DNA of 64,000 bases. Source: Spirochaetota bacterium (GTDB lineage Bacteria; Spirochaetota; UBA4802; JAKQUI01). The notes under the pieces were generated by a model. That model saw only the letters and a list, made by a program, of their open reading frames with translations, had not been told where the DNA came from and searched no databases. Made by a program: the position numbers and the translations under genes. Of this stretch, positions 1-9,521 are shown piece by piece. Numbering within the stretch: the first letter of the stretch is position 1; the number at the start of each line of letters is the position of its first letter. Location of the stretch: NCBI GenBank assembly GCA_029562645.1, contig JAKQUI010000048.1:62001-126000 (forward strand), written 5' to 3'.

Positions 1-996
1 CAGTCGCGCCTTGTCGTTGTTGTTATGGCGCTGATAGAGCACGGAGAGATGTACGAGCGCATCGGTGAGCTCCGGATCGAGCTCAATTGCCTTTAAAAAG
101 GCGTTTTTCGCCTCGACATCCATCGGTTCCGGCTTCGTGATGTATATCAGCCCGATGAGATAATGCATCTCTTTCGCGCTCGGATGCAACGAGAGCGCTT
201 CTTTCGCGTACTTGATCGCTTCAATCTTATGGGTCTTTCGAGACGCAAGCGGAACGCTCGCATAACTCAAACTGCGATATCGGGTTTCGACCATGCCTTT
301 CAGCAAGTGATAGCGATCCTCCGCATCGTACATTCTCCTGATCTCGCGATATCCCTCGTCGAACTCCTTCTTCGCAAATTGCAGGAGGTCCTTTTGCAGG
401 TAGATCATTCCCAGCGCCAGGTGCGCTTCCGGGTTCCGGCGGTCAATCTCAATGGCCCGCTTGTATTGTTCGATCGCCTCTCCGATCTTGCCATGGTGGC
501 GGAAGTAATCCCCGCGGGATTTGTAAATGAACGCATATTTGGAATATTCCTCATCAACCTTCTGCACAACGCGGTCGCTTGCCCTGGCCAGCCGAAGGTT
601 GCCCACGCCAACAGCCATGTGCCCGAACGATTGGCTCTTGAACACCTGGCGGACAATCACCTTGGCGATGATAAGATTGTTCTCATTGACCACGTAGAGC
701 GTATCGCCCGGCTTGATGCCGAACGCATCGCTGAAACGAATGGTCGCCTTCGATTTGTCCTGCACGGTTTGGGACAAGTCCCCGGGGGGAATGTCGATAT
801 TTGTTCCGATCGACTGGACCGTGCCGCGCAGCACCACGTCCCAGCCGACTGTATCGGTTTTCGCGTAAAACACCTTCATCCGCCGTGCTTCCGATTGAAT
901 CGGAATCGTAGCGAGCGCAGCGACAGGAATCATAAGCAATAATAAGGATGCTGCAATAAAACGAGGAACACTTCGTTGTGTTGAAGAACAATGCAT
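1..996 (-). CDS. Secreted TPR-repeat protein (C-terminus outside window)
   Basis: The reading frame opens at an ATG at 996 and runs off the left edge, giving 332 visible codons. The first 30 or so residues form a signal peptide (hydrophobic run ASLLLLMIPVAALA), so the product is exported to the periplasm or outer membrane. Residues about 40-120 form a beta-rich region. From about residue 150 there are tetratricopeptide repeats (AIEQYKRAIEIDRRNPEAHL, then a later AFLKAIELDPELTDALVHL), so it is probably a scaffold for protein contacts. The start lies 11 bp after the upstream peptidase gene's stop and follows an AGAGA ribosome site, so it is the next gene of the long minus-strand operon. The substrate or partner cannot be told from the sequence. 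Confidence 0.8.
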   Translation of the reverse strand, partial: MHCSSTQRSVPRFIAASLLLLMIPVAALATIPIQSEARRMKVFYAKTDTVGWDVVLRGTVQSIGTNIDIPPGDLSQTVQDKSKATIRFSDAFGIKPGDTLYVVNENNLIIAKVIVRQVFKSQSFGHMAVGVGNLRLARASDRVVQKVDEEYSKYAFIYKSRGDYFRHHGKIGEAIEQYKRAIEIDRRNPEAHLALGMIYLQKDLLQFAKKEFDEGYREIRRMYDAEDRYHLLKGMVETRYRSLSYASVPLASRKTHKIEAIKYAKEALSLHPSAKEMHYLIGLIYITKPEPMDVEAKNAFLKAIELDPELTDALVHLSVLYQRHNNNDKARL

Positions 997-1007
997 GACT
1001 TCTCTCT

Positions 1008-2114
1008 TCATCGCAAGAACCGCACGGGATTTAACGGGGTGAGATATTTTCGCAATTCAAAATGGAGATGCGCACCGGTGACGGCGCCGGTCATTCCCGA
1101 TTCTGCGATGATAGTTCCCGCATCGACACTATCGCCCTCGGAGACGAAATTCTTGTTATTGTGCGCATATACCGTAATGTAGCCATGTTCATGCTTCATG
1201 ATAACGACCTTGCCATAGCCGTCTTTCCATCCGCTGAAAATGACGCGTCCGGAGGAAGCGGCCTTGATGGGCGTACCGACATTCGCGCTGATATCGAGCC
1301 CGCAATGGAACGCCTTTTTCCGGGTAAACGGATCGGTTCGTTTGCCAAACGATGATGTGATTTTTCCCCGAAGCGGCCATTGGAGAGAAAATCGAACCGG
1401 ACTGTCCGAACGGACCGCTTCCGGATGCGATGAGCGGTCCTTTGTATCGGACTCGAGATCATTAACTGGCGATGCCGTCCGTGCAATTTCTCCATCGATG
1501 CGGGTGCCGGGACGTTTCCCCGTGTACGCGCTTGGATGCCGTTCCGGCGTTTTTTGTGCAATGGCGGTACGAGTCGCCACGTTCCGTTTCGCGGAATTCG
1601 AAAAGTCGCGCCGACTCGGCACGGAGATCTGTTTTCCCGCGGTGAGCATGTCCGGGTCGGTAATCTCGTTCATCCTGATGATGAGCGAATGGCTGACGCC
1701 ATACCGATGTGCGATCGCCCAGAGGTTTTCCCCCTTCCGTATCCGGTGCTTGTGGATCCGCCATCGGGCATCTTCCTTTTTCAGCGCCGCCATAATTTCG
1801 GCCGGACGAGGACTCGATGACTTTTTCGACGCGATCGTCGATTCGGATGATTTTACACGTTGGGAGGGTGCATCAAATTCGTCATCGTATATAATAGATC
1901 CATCTACGGACAACGGGGAATCATCGATTGGACGGTTGGAGCTCATTTCAAGGCCGTTAATAATGATCAGGTCCTCGAGTTTTTCGATATCATCAAGCCC
2001 CTGCGCTTTTGAAATGAACGGATTTCCGGAAAGTGTCGCATTCGCGAACAGAAGATATGCGCCGGCGAGCGCAGCAAAGAGCGCGATAAGCGGATAGAGA
2101 CCTTTATGTTTCAT
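1008..2114 (-). CDS. LysM domain M23-family murein endopeptidase
   Basis: A 368-residue envelope protein with an N-terminal membrane segment (about residues 7-26), a low-complexity linker, one LysM peptidoglycan-binding module (about 122-167) and a C-terminal M23 (LytM/DipM-type) zinc peptidase domain (about 248-368). The zinc ligands expected for M23 are visible: His270 and Asp274 in HCGLD, and the HLH motif at 349-351 followed by FEL. The catalytic site is therefore complete, unlike EnvC/NlpD-type activators. It should cleave peptide cross-links of peptidoglycan in the periplasm. It lies 42 bp after hflX. No good Shine-Dalgarno is seen before the ATG, so translation may depend on upstream genes. 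Confidence 0.9.
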   Translation of the reverse strand: MKHKGLYPLIALFAALAGAYLLFANATLSGNPFISKAQGLDDIEKLEDLIIINGLEMSSNRPIDDSPLSVDGSIIYDDEFDAPSQRVKSSESTIASKKSSSPRPAEIMAALKKEDARWRIHKHRIRKGENLWAIAHRYGVSHSLIIRMNEITDPDMLTAGKQISVPSRRDFSNSAKRNVATRTAIAQKTPERHPSAYTGKRPGTRIDGEIARTASPVNDLESDTKDRSSHPEAVRSDSPVRFSLQWPLRGKITSSFGKRTDPFTRKKAFHCGLDISANVGTPIKAASSGRVIFSGWKDGYGKVVIMKHEHGYITVYAHNNKNFVSEGDSVDAGTIIAESGMTGAVTGAHLHFELRKYLTPLNPVRFLR

Positions 2115-2156
2115 ACGTACTACATCGGTACTCGATCGACGATTCTTTAGGGATGA

Positions 2157-3287
2157 CTACCCCGCTCGATTGAATTTCCTTCGCCGCTCGGAAAGGTCCT
2201 GCAGTGCGGACCGGAGAGCATCAATGCCGGAACCGGTTGCCGCCGAACCGACTAACGCAGAGGGATGCGCGATCATGATTCGCTCGATCGCTTCAGGGGT
2301 GGCGGCATCGGCCTTATTGAAAAAAAGGAGAACCGGCTTATCAAACGCTTCGAGTCGTGCGAGTTCACGCTCTACTGTTTCCCTGTTGCCCGTTATGCTT
2401 CGCGCAGTGCAGTCGACGACATGGACGAGAAAATCGGCATGCCGGATCTCCTCGAGTGTTGATTGAAACGATTCGATGAGATTTGCCGGAAGATTTCGAA
2501 TAAAACCGACGGTATCAGTGAGCAGGATAGTCGTATCGTCATTGATGTATACTGTTCGCGTGAACGAATCGAGCGTCGCGAACAAACGGTCCTCGACGAA
2601 CAGATCGTCCTTTGCGAGGCGGTTGATGAGAGTCGATTTTCCCGCATTGGTGTATCCCACGACCGCGCCCCGAAACGCTCGATCGCGCGATTTTCTGACA
2701 AGCTGACGATGCCTGCTGATTTTATCGAGTTTCTTTTTCAATGCGGAGATACGGCGAATGATGTGGCGGCGGTCGGTTTCCAGCATTTTTTCGCCGGGAC
2801 CGCGTGTTCCGATGCCGCCCCCGAGACGGGACAGCACGCCGCCCAGGCCCTTGAGGCGCGGAAGGATGTATCGGAGCTGGGCAAGCTCGACCTGTATTTT
2901 TGATTCGGCGCTGCGCGCCCGTCGCGCGAAGATGTCCAGAATGATCTCCGTGCGGCCGACGACCCGACAGCCGAGGTATTCCTCGAGATTTCGCACCTGC
3001 GCCGGTTTAATCGTATTGAGATCCACGACAACGAGCCGAATCGAGCAATCGGCGTTGATTGACTTGATGCGGTCGAGGACGCCGACACCGATGAGGTAGG
3101 CAGGATCGAAGCTTGCTCGTTTAACGACCATCGTTTCGACGACAATGGCGCCGGCGGTCGCGACAAGGAGCGTGAGCTCGTCAAGCGAATCGCGCACCTC
3201 TTCGGGATCGTCGGCGCTCTGCTGCACTGCGACGAGGAGCGCACGCTGATCGGCTGCTGGAGAAATCCTATTTACCGAGGCATCCAT
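2157..3287 (-). CDS. hflX: GTPase HflX
   Basis: A 376-residue protein with the HflX layout: an N-terminal nucleotide-binding-like domain (about 15-200) with the family motif GGIGTRGPGE near 157-166, a short coiled region (about 170-200), and an Era/Obg-type G domain from about 206. Walker A is GYTNAGKST (211-219), DTVG follows as G3 and FNKAD as G4. HflX GTPases bind the 50S subunit and rescue or split stalled ribosomes, especially under heat stress. The start codon lies within the last 20 bp of the DUF192 gene, a coupled overlap in the same operon. Confidence 0.95.
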   Translation of the reverse strand: MDASVNRISPAADQRALLVAVQQSADDPEEVRDSLDELTLLVATAGAIVVETMVVKRASFDPAYLIGVGVLDRIKSINADCSIRLVVVDLNTIKPAQVRNLEEYLGCRVVGRTEIILDIFARRARSAESKIQVELAQLRYILPRLKGLGGVLSRLGGGIGTRGPGEKMLETDRRHIIRRISALKKKLDKISRHRQLVRKSRDRAFRGAVVGYTNAGKSTLINRLAKDDLFVEDRLFATLDSFTRTVYINDDTTILLTDTVGFIRNLPANLIESFQSTLEEIRHADFLVHVVDCTARSITGNRETVERELARLEAFDKPVLLFFNKADAATPEAIERIMIAHPSALVGSAATGSGIDALRSALQDLSERRRKFNRAG

Positions 3288-3720
3288 CGATCAGCACCCG
3301 TGCGCCAATGGAAATGTCATTGTCGCGAAACCAGCCGCGATTAACCTCAAGGGCATATCGTGACGGGTATCGCGATGAATACAGAACGCTGGTGTCGAGG
3401 GGTCGCATATCGTGAAGGTCGGTGATGACGCCGTCCGTGTCGATATAGGCGATGGAAAGCGGTATGAACGTGTTCTTCATCCAGAAACTTCGATAGTCGA
3501 CATCGGAAAACACGAACAGCATGCCGGATCCGCGGTCGAGCGATCGACGGTGCATCAGTCCGCGCTGGCGCGCCGGTTCGGTATCGGCAACCTCAACCGC
3601 AAGGGGCACTCGTGCGCCGCTCTTCTTGATGATGGTGATGGTGCATTTTCGAAGCGATTGCGCGATAAGCGGATCGCCCAGTAAAACCATCGTGAGAAGT
3701 GATGATACAAGCGTTCTCAT
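3268..3720 (-). CDS. Exported DUF192 family protein
   Basis: A 150-residue protein with a signal peptide (about residues 1-20, ending near LIAQS) followed by a DUF192 domain. Typical family motifs are seen: RQRGLMHRRSL, GMLFVF, FWMKNTFIPLSIAYID and YALEVNRGWF. DUF192 proteins are small all-beta proteins of unknown biochemical role, often secreted. The gene sits 6 bp after the uracil-DNA glycosylase gene and overlaps hflX by 20 bp, so it is cotranscribed. Nothing in it indicates a catalytic role. Confidence 0.88.
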   Translation of the reverse strand: MRTLVSSLLTMVLLGDPLIAQSLRKCTITIIKKSGARVPLAVEVADTEPARQRGLMHRRSLDRGSGMLFVFSDVDYRSFWMKNTFIPLSIAYIDTDGVITDLHDMRPLDTSVLYSSRYPSRYALEVNRGWFRDNDISIGARVLIDGCLGK

Positions 3721-3726
3721 GGCTGA

Positions 3727-4431
3727 TTATTTAAACAGGGTGCCCTGAACTTCGTCATCGGGTTTTTTATCATCCCTCAGGCTTTCGAAATCGCTGATCG
3801 GTGCTGCCTGCTGTTCATTGTGAACCGATATATCATCGCGCAACCCGAGTCGAAGGATCACCTTTTTAATGTCCTCCCAAACGTCCTTTTTCAATGGACT
3901 GTTCTCGCCGCCATTGCGAAGCACATATGACGGGTGATAGGTCGGCATGACGGGTATACCGTTAAATTCGAACCAGGTCCCGCGAATCTTTGTGATGCCA
4001 AGTGTCGTTTTAAGCAGGAACCGCGTTGAAGGATTTCCCAGTGTAATGATCACATCCGGCGCGATCGCTTCGATTTGCCGAAGGAGAAAGCCGCTGCATG
4101 CGTTCGTTTCCTCTTCGTCGGGAGGCCGATCGCGCGTCATGGCAAGATCGACCGTCGGGCGGCACTTCACGACGTTCGCGATATAGACCTCGCTGCGGGG
4201 AATCCGCATGCCCTTCTCGATGATGGCCGTCAGAAGCTGCCCCGCCCGACCCACGAAGGGCCTGCCCTGCGCGTCCTCCTCGCGTCCCGGCCCTTCGCCG
4301 ATGAACATGACGCGGGCGTCGGGGTTCCCCTCGCCGAACACGATGGTGCTGCGCGTCGCGTGAAGCTTGCACAGCCTGCACTCTCCCATTGACACGCGAA
4401 TCGATTCAAGCAGCTCACCTTTTCGTGACAT
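3727..4431 (-). CDS. Family 4 uracil-DNA glycosylase (4Fe-4S)
   Basis: A 234-residue protein of the thermophile/bacterial type-4 UDG family, which removes uracil from DNA to start base-excision repair. Four cysteines in the expected arrangement for the [4Fe-4S] cluster are present: Cys18 and Cys21 (ECRLC), Cys90 (KCRP) and Cys112 (NACS). Motif A is [20 protein letters not shown] and the C-terminal DNA-binding motif is HPSYVLRN. About 40 residues after the core are low in conservation and acidic. The gene lies between the patatin-like lipase (17 bp upstream) and the DUF192 gene. Confidence 0.93.
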   Translation of the reverse strand: MSRKGELLESIRVSMGECRLCKLHATRSTIVFGEGNPDARVMFIGEGPGREEDAQGRPFVGRAGQLLTAIIEKGMRIPRSEVYIANVVKCRPTVDLAMTRDRPPDEEETNACSGFLLRQIEAIAPDVIITLGNPSTRFLLKTTLGITKIRGTWFEFNGIPVMPTYHPSYVLRNGGENSPLKKDVWEDIKKVILRLGLRDDISVHNEQQAAPISDFESLRDDKKPDDEVQGTLFK

Positions 4432-4448
4432 GCCGCGCTCCAGACGTA

Positions 4449-5453
4449 TTATACCCGTCGCTTGATTTTTCGAAGCAATGCCTTGCCCTGGCGTTCGCAG
4501 GCGCGCGTCCCCTCATCGAGCGCCGATCGCGCCTGAAGAAAATCGAGCGTTTTCATCTCGATGAGATTTGGCTCGATAAGTACGGTCGGTCGATGGCGCT
4601 GAAGGGTCATCTCGGTAATCATGTATTCCATGATGTCGATCGATTGTCCGATCACCTCGAAAATCGTGGGAAATTTTTCTTCGGTTTTTTCCGACTCCCG
4701 CGTCCGGAACCATTTATCGAAATATCGCATTATCCCGCGATCCTTTTCGCCGTCACTTGAAAGATCGGCGGCGGGCTCGTTGTCCGGAGCGGCCTGTTTG
4801 ATGTTCATCCTCCCGGTTTCGGTTCCGCCCGCGTCATTGACGGAATTGTTGCGAAGCAATTCAAATTTCGTTTTCACGACCGTGGGGTGCAGATTGACGG
4901 CGATGGTGAGATCCGCGCCCATGTGCTCGACGACATCGATGGGAAGCGGGTTCGTAACCCCGCCGTCGACCAGCAGCGACTGGCCGCGTCGAACCGGTAT
5001 CAGCACGCCGGGAATTGAAACGCTTGCCCGCACGGCGTCGAGGACCGGGCCTGAATCAAAGACGACCGTCTTGCCGGTAAAGAACTCAGTGGCGACGATG
5101 TTCACCGGTATGCTGAAGTCCTCGAGACGGGCGGTCGTGGGGACATAGCGCGACAGAAATTCGATGAACCGATCCCCCTCAATGAAGCCGGATTTCGGAA
5201 ATACGGGATCGAAAAGGGAGATCATGTCCGATTTTTTCATGGCGAGAAGATCGTTTCTAAAGCGCGTCAGGGAACCGCAGGCATATAATGCGGATATGAC
5301 GGAACCGATGCTGGATCCGGCCAGCATGTGAATCGGTATTCCCATCGATGAAAGATATTCAAGGACCGCGATATGCGCTATTCCCTTCGCCCCACCGCTG
5401 CCGAGCGCCACCCCGACCTTTTTTGCACCGAATAGCTTGAACAGGTTAAACAT
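4449..5453 (-). CDS. Patatin-like phospholipase (RssA/NTE type)
   Basis: A 334-residue serine lipase. The oxyanion-hole motif GSGGAKG (18-24), nucleophile motif GSSIG (Ser48) and catalytic Asp163 in VDGGVTNP form the patatin Ser-Asp dyad. No signal peptide is seen, so it acts in the cytoplasm or on the inner face of the membrane, probably hydrolysing acyl chains of phospholipids or lysophospholipids. An insert at about 200-250 is charged and likely flexible. The ATG overlaps the stop of the upstream GGDEF gene by one base (TAATG), which indicates translational coupling. Confidence 0.9.
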   Translation of the reverse strand: MFNLFKLFGAKKVGVALGSGGAKGIAHIAVLEYLSSMGIPIHMLAGSSIGSVISALYACGSLTRFRNDLLAMKKSDMISLFDPVFPKSGFIEGDRFIEFLSRYVPTTARLEDFSIPVNIVATEFFTGKTVVFDSGPVLDAVRASVSIPGVLIPVRRGQSLLVDGGVTNPLPIDVVEHMGADLTIAVNLHPTVVKTKFELLRNNSVNDAGGTETGRMNIKQAAPDNEPAADLSSDGEKDRGIMRYFDKWFRTRESEKTEEKFPTIFEVIGQSIDIMEYMITEMTLQRHRPTVLIEPNLIEMKTLDFLQARSALDEGTRACERQGKALLRKIKRRV

Positions 5454-7612
5454 TACACCTCGAGCCGTCCATTATTGATAGTTTTATTCCGCCCTTCGCG
5501 TTTTGCCGTATATAATGCGGCATCGGCATGGGCGATGAAATCAGCCTTGATCTTCTCGAATACGCCCTTCCATTCATCGGGGCGTTCATAATTCGTCTTT
5601 GCCGCATCAAAGGACGAAGCGCCCTCAATCGTGGATATGCCGATCGATATCGTGCATCGGATGTTGTCCTTGAACACATTGTCCTCGATTTTACGGCGAA
5701 TCCGCTCCGCGATCATCTGCGCGACATCGTTTTCCGTCTCCGGGAGGATAATCGCGAACTCCTCGCCGCCGTACCTGCTGACGATATCGTTCGTGCGCAC
5801 CTGCTCCTTTATGATGCCCGCGATGACGCGAAGCACCAGATCGCCCGTCTGATGGCCGTAGGTGTCGTTCACCGACTTGAAGTGGTCGATATCGGCGATG
5901 AGCAGCGAGAGCGAGCGCTTGAACCGCACGGAACTGACGATCTCTTCATGAATACGTTGATTGAAAAACCGCTGGATGAATAGATTGGTGAGCTCATCGG
6001 TGATCGCCAGGCTGTAGAGCCTCGCGTTGTCGATCGCGATAATCGCCTGGTTCGCAAGGATTTGCAGCAGCTCGACGTCCTCCTGGGTGTAGATATTGCC
6101 CGTCTCCTTGTCGCCCAAGCACAGAATACCGCGGATGGTGCCCTTGTAGGTCATCGGAACCACCAGGACGGCCTTCAGGCGATCGAAGAGATCGAGGTAT
6201 TCATTGGTCGAATCCTCGGCGGATTTCTCAACGAGCTCGTCGCGGAAGATTTCCCTGTTCACCAGCCGCAAGATTCGAATGGATTCGTCGGTGGGAAGGA
6301 ACTTGAGTTTTTCGCCCGTATCGACCGGTCCGTGCACGATCGCCGGCTGATAGGACTCATCAGTATAATCGAACAGGAGCATCGTGAAGGACGACGCCCG
6401 CATCGTGTTCACGATGGTGTCGCGGATAAGCTCGAGAATGGTGTGGTAGTCGAGGTAGGTGACGAGCTTCATGCTCACGTCGCGGATGGTGCGCTGATAA
6501 TCACGCTTCGCGGAGAACAGATACCGGCCGAGCAGTCCCTGGATGCGCGTTTGGATCGGATTGAAAAACCAGAGGACCAGCATCGCAAAGAACACGATGG
6601 TGACGATATCGAGCGTACCCTTCCCCATGAGAAGCAGCGCCAGGATGTAGAACCCGAGGAATACGACCGAAAGCAGGATGTAGATGATAAACGTCCGCAG
6701 GAGCTCCGTGATGTCGATGAGTCGGTATTTCACAATGGCATAGCTGATGATGTAGGTCGTCGCGAGGACACCGACGCTGCTTATGGGGTAGACCGGATAG
6801 GCGTAATGGATAAGGAAATAGCTCAACGCGGTGTTGAAACACAGCGTGATCACAAGATAGATTCCGGAGCTTTTCAGGAACGGCAGGCGTTTCATGCCGG
6901 AGCGGACATGAACCGTGTATGCGGCGATGACAACCAAATAGCTCATGACGATCCCGCCGATCAACCCCGCATTGGTGAGATAGGTGGTCATGGGAATCGA
7001 TTTCGTGAATGATGCCGGCCGCTGGGTGATGATATAAATCGATTCAGTGAGCGCGACCATGAATCCGAGCGACATACCGATCCACATGAAGCGGGCCTGG
7101 TTGCGCTTGATATTGTCGCCGGTGGAAATAAAGAATACATAGAGCTTGGTTAGATAGAACGAAACCGTGGAGAAATATACGCAGTTCACAATAAGGCTGA
7201 AGGGATACCTGATCCGCGGATAAAACCCGAAATATGTCTTCTCGACATAGGCGAAATCGAAAATGACAAGCGCGGCAAAGAGCGCCGCGTAGATGAGGCC
7301 ACAGAGGTACAGGAAGCGACGCTCCATTGAAATAAATACGGTCACCACAGCGCAAAACGCGAACGGGATGAGGAGCCATCCCAAAAAGTACGTGATGATC
7401 ATGAGGTCCGAGACGTCCTTGTCGGAGAACAGGAGCATCACCGCCGACGAAAACATCCAGAAACTGATGCACACGCAGAAGAACAGGACCGCCAGCGTGA
7501 GGCGCTCTTTCGTGTATTTGCAGATAATGCTTATGACGATGAACAACAGCAGGAGCGAGCTGGAAAGGGGCAGTATCGAATATGGATTTATTGTTTGTAT
7601 GAACGCTTCCAT
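5453..7612 (-). CDS. Membrane diguanylate cyclase (7-8 TM, GAF, GGDEF)
   Basis: A c-di-GMP synthase anchored by about eight to nine predicted hydrophobic segments in the first 370 residues, resembling the N-terminal 7TM region of some sensor histidine kinases. A GAF-type sensory domain (about 390-560) and a C-terminal GGDEF domain (about 565-719) follow. The active-site signature is YGGEEF, and an RTND tetrapeptide five residues before it is an intact RxxD inhibitory site, so product feedback is expected. The start is uncertain: the ATG at 7612 gives a protein beginning directly before the first membrane helix, while an in-frame GTG at 7687 would add 25 non-hydrophobic residues. It lies in the same operon as cdaA-cdaR. 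Confidence 0.9.
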   Translation of the reverse strand: MEAFIQTINPYSILPLSSSLLLLFIVISIICKYTKERLTLAVLFFCVCISFWMFSSAVMLLFSDKDVSDLMIITYFLGWLLIPFAFCAVVTVFISMERRFLYLCGLIYAALFAALVIFDFAYVEKTYFGFYPRIRYPFSLIVNCVYFSTVSFYLTKLYVFFISTGDNIKRNQARFMWIGMSLGFMVALTESIYIITQRPASFTKSIPMTTYLTNAGLIGGIVMSYLVVIAAYTVHVRSGMKRLPFLKSSGIYLVITLCFNTALSYFLIHYAYPVYPISSVGVLATTYIISYAIVKYRLIDITELLRTFIIYILLSVVFLGFYILALLLMGKGTLDIVTIVFFAMLVLWFFNPIQTRIQGLLGRYLFSAKRDYQRTIRDVSMKLVTYLDYHTILELIRDTIVNTMRASSFTMLLFDYTDESYQPAIVHGPVDTGEKLKFLPTDESIRILRLVNREIFRDELVEKSAEDSTNEYLDLFDRLKAVLVVPMTYKGTIRGILCLGDKETGNIYTQEDVELLQILANQAIIAIDNARLYSLAITDELTNLFIQRFFNQRIHEEIVSSVRFKRSLSLLIADIDHFKSVNDTYGHQTGDLVLRVIAGIIKEQVRTNDIVSRYGGEEFAIILPETENDVAQMIAERIRRKIEDNVFKDNIRCTISIGISTIEGASSFDAAKTNYERPDEWKGVFEKIKADFIAHADAALYTAKREGRNKTINNGRLEV

Positions 7613-7710
7613 CGCAACTTTTTCGCTTGCTCCCTGGCGACAATCAGGCACGTCCCGCCGATGAGGGTACAGACACGCGAATCGCACGAACGCCCGTTTT
7701 ACCGGACCGC

Positions 7711-8691
7711 CTACGGTTTTTTAATCACCGTCACCGAAAGGCTGTCCGGGGCCACCGAGATCACATCAATATCGAGTCCGGGGCGCGGCACAACGACGAC
7801 GGGAAGCTCGACCGTCACGCGCGTTTCCTGTTTTTCGTCGAACATGCGATCAAGCGGCACGGAAGCGACGTCGACAATGACCCGGAAGTCCTTGCCTGAT
7901 ACCTCGATTCCCGGCTTCCGAGGCCGAAACATCACCTTTGACACGATATTTTCATATTCATACAGATAGTGGGGATTTTTGTTCCGCAATTCGATAGGGC
8001 GTTCTACGCGGACTAGATTGCTCGCCTCGACGATCGGGATGACGACGTTGACGCTCGTTTTATCGAACTCGAGATGCTTTTTTATGGCGCTGCGGTCGAT
8101 CGCGACGATTTTCACCAGGCGGCCCTTTTCGTTTTCGATGGAGATCTTCCTCGTGGGAACGGCGGAAAGATCACGGAGGGCCGATTCCGGACCGGTTGCG
8201 ACAACCGTATCCGGCGTTACCCTGACGATGCCCATGATGTGGCCGCTACGGATCGAACCGGTGATGACCGGCTTCACGCGAACGGTTTTTGTCTCCTTCC
8301 GTTCGACAACCAGCGACATATCCTTCTGCGTAAGGGCAACCTCAACATTGTCGGGCAGCTGCTGCTTGACCAGTTCGATAGGATAGCTCTCCTTGGCGCC
8401 CACATTGGGGCTTTCGAGATTTACATAAGCGCGCAGGTTTTTTATGGTGACGCTGTTCAGGTCCTCCTTGCGACCGTGCAATTCAACGGCGACAAAGCTG
8501 TTCTGGTTCGAGGCGATAACAAGCGTTTTTGGTAGATTGCGATACTCCACGGGGATGCGCAGTTTCACCGCGCCGATCTTCTTCTGGCCCACGTAGAGCC
8601 ATAATCCGATCGCCAGGAGAATGGACAATGCCTTCGGAACAACCTTTCTCCGAACGGCGAAATCTTTCATCGTTTTAAAAAACTCCTTCAT
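7711..8691 (-). CDS. cdaR: YbbR-domain regulator of diadenylate cyclase (CdaR)
   Basis: A 326-residue protein with a short cytoplasmic N-terminus, one membrane anchor (about residues 20-36, ALSILLAIGLWLYVG) and an extracytoplasmic part made of repeated YbbR beta modules, about three by length. In Firmicutes the YbbR protein CdaR binds and modulates the membrane diadenylate cyclase CdaA, and the genes are adjacent. Here the ATG overlaps the cdaA stop by 4 bp, which supports the same partnership. The role in this organism is inferred from family and position. Confidence 0.9.
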   Translation of the reverse strand: MKEFFKTMKDFAVRRKVVPKALSILLAIGLWLYVGQKKIGAVKLRIPVEYRNLPKTLVIASNQNSFVAVELHGRKEDLNSVTIKNLRAYVNLESPNVGAKESYPIELVKQQLPDNVEVALTQKDMSLVVERKETKTVRVKPVITGSIRSGHIMGIVRVTPDTVVATGPESALRDLSAVPTRKISIENEKGRLVKIVAIDRSAIKKHLEFDKTSVNVVIPIVEASNLVRVERPIELRNKNPHYLYEYENIVSKVMFRPRKPGIEVSGKDFRVIVDVASVPLDRMFDEKQETRVTVELPVVVVPRPGLDIDVISVAPDSLSVTVIKKP

Positions 8692-9497
8692 TGTTCGACC
8701 GGGGTCTCCTTCTTTTCAGTTTTCGGGTTCATAAAGGACAGGATCATGTTCTTCAGGTCGGAGAACTTGATCTTGGGATACATCTTTCCGTTGGTCATGA
8801 TGGTGATGCCGCCGGTTTCCTCCGAGGTGACGATGACCAGCGCATCGGACTCCTCAGCGATACCGAGAGCGGCGCGATGCCGGGCGCCGTGGGATTTCTT
8901 CAATTGCTTCGATTCGCTCAGGGGGAGATAGCACGCGGCGGCGGCAATGCGCGCCCCCTGGATTATGATCGCCCCGTCGTGCAGCAGCGTGTTGTGATGG
9001 AATATCGTCCGGATCAGCTCCTCGGAGATGTTCGCGTTGATGGCGACGCCGGACTCGATATAGCCCTTGAGCCCCGTGTTCCGCTCGATGACGATGAGCG
9101 AACCTACCTTTTCCTTCGCCATGGAAAAAATGGCGTTCACCAGCTCGTCAAGTGGGAACGATTCGCTGAAGATCGCTCCGGAGAGCCAGTTTCGCTGACC
9201 GAACTGGGCGATGAGGCGACGCAGCTCGGGCTGAAAGACGATGACGATGGTTATGACGACATAGGTGGCGAAATTCGCGATCAGCCAGGTCACGGTCTCG
9301 AATTTGAGGACCAGCGCCAAACCCGCCACGATAACGATAATAAAAAATCCCTTTATGAGCTGGATTGCGCGGGTATTGGACAGAAACGAGTAGAGCCAAT
9401 AGAACACAAAGGCGACGATGACGATGTCGACCACGTTGCGAACATAGTCCCAAAACCTGAGGACGAATGAGAGCGTCGTATCGAGAAATTGTTCCAT
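8688..9497 (-). CDS. cdaA: Membrane diadenylate cyclase (CdaA/DacA)
   Basis: A 269-residue enzyme that makes c-di-AMP from two ATP. Three N-terminal membrane helices (about 20-40, 48-64 and 75-90) are followed by a DisA_N catalytic domain with the diagnostic DGA motif at 174-176 and RHR at 206-208. Length and layout match CdaA of other bacteria. It is the first of cdaA-cdaR, immediately downstream of folP in the minus-strand operon, and the next gene but one encodes a GGDEF enzyme. The usual glmM neighbour of Firmicutes is absent. Confidence 0.96.
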   Translation of the reverse strand: MEQFLDTTLSFVLRFWDYVRNVVDIVIVAFVFYWLYSFLSNTRAIQLIKGFFIIVIVAGLALVLKFETVTWLIANFATYVVITIVIVFQPELRRLIAQFGQRNWLSGAIFSESFPLDELVNAIFSMAKEKVGSLIVIERNTGLKGYIESGVAINANISEELIRTIFHHNTLLHDGAIIIQGARIAAAACYLPLSESKQLKKSHGARHRAALGIAEESDALVIVTSEETGGITIMTNGKMYPKIKFSDLKNMILSFMNPKTEKKETPVEQ

Positions 9498-9521
9498 GTT
9501 TGTTCTATATCGTCTCTGTCG

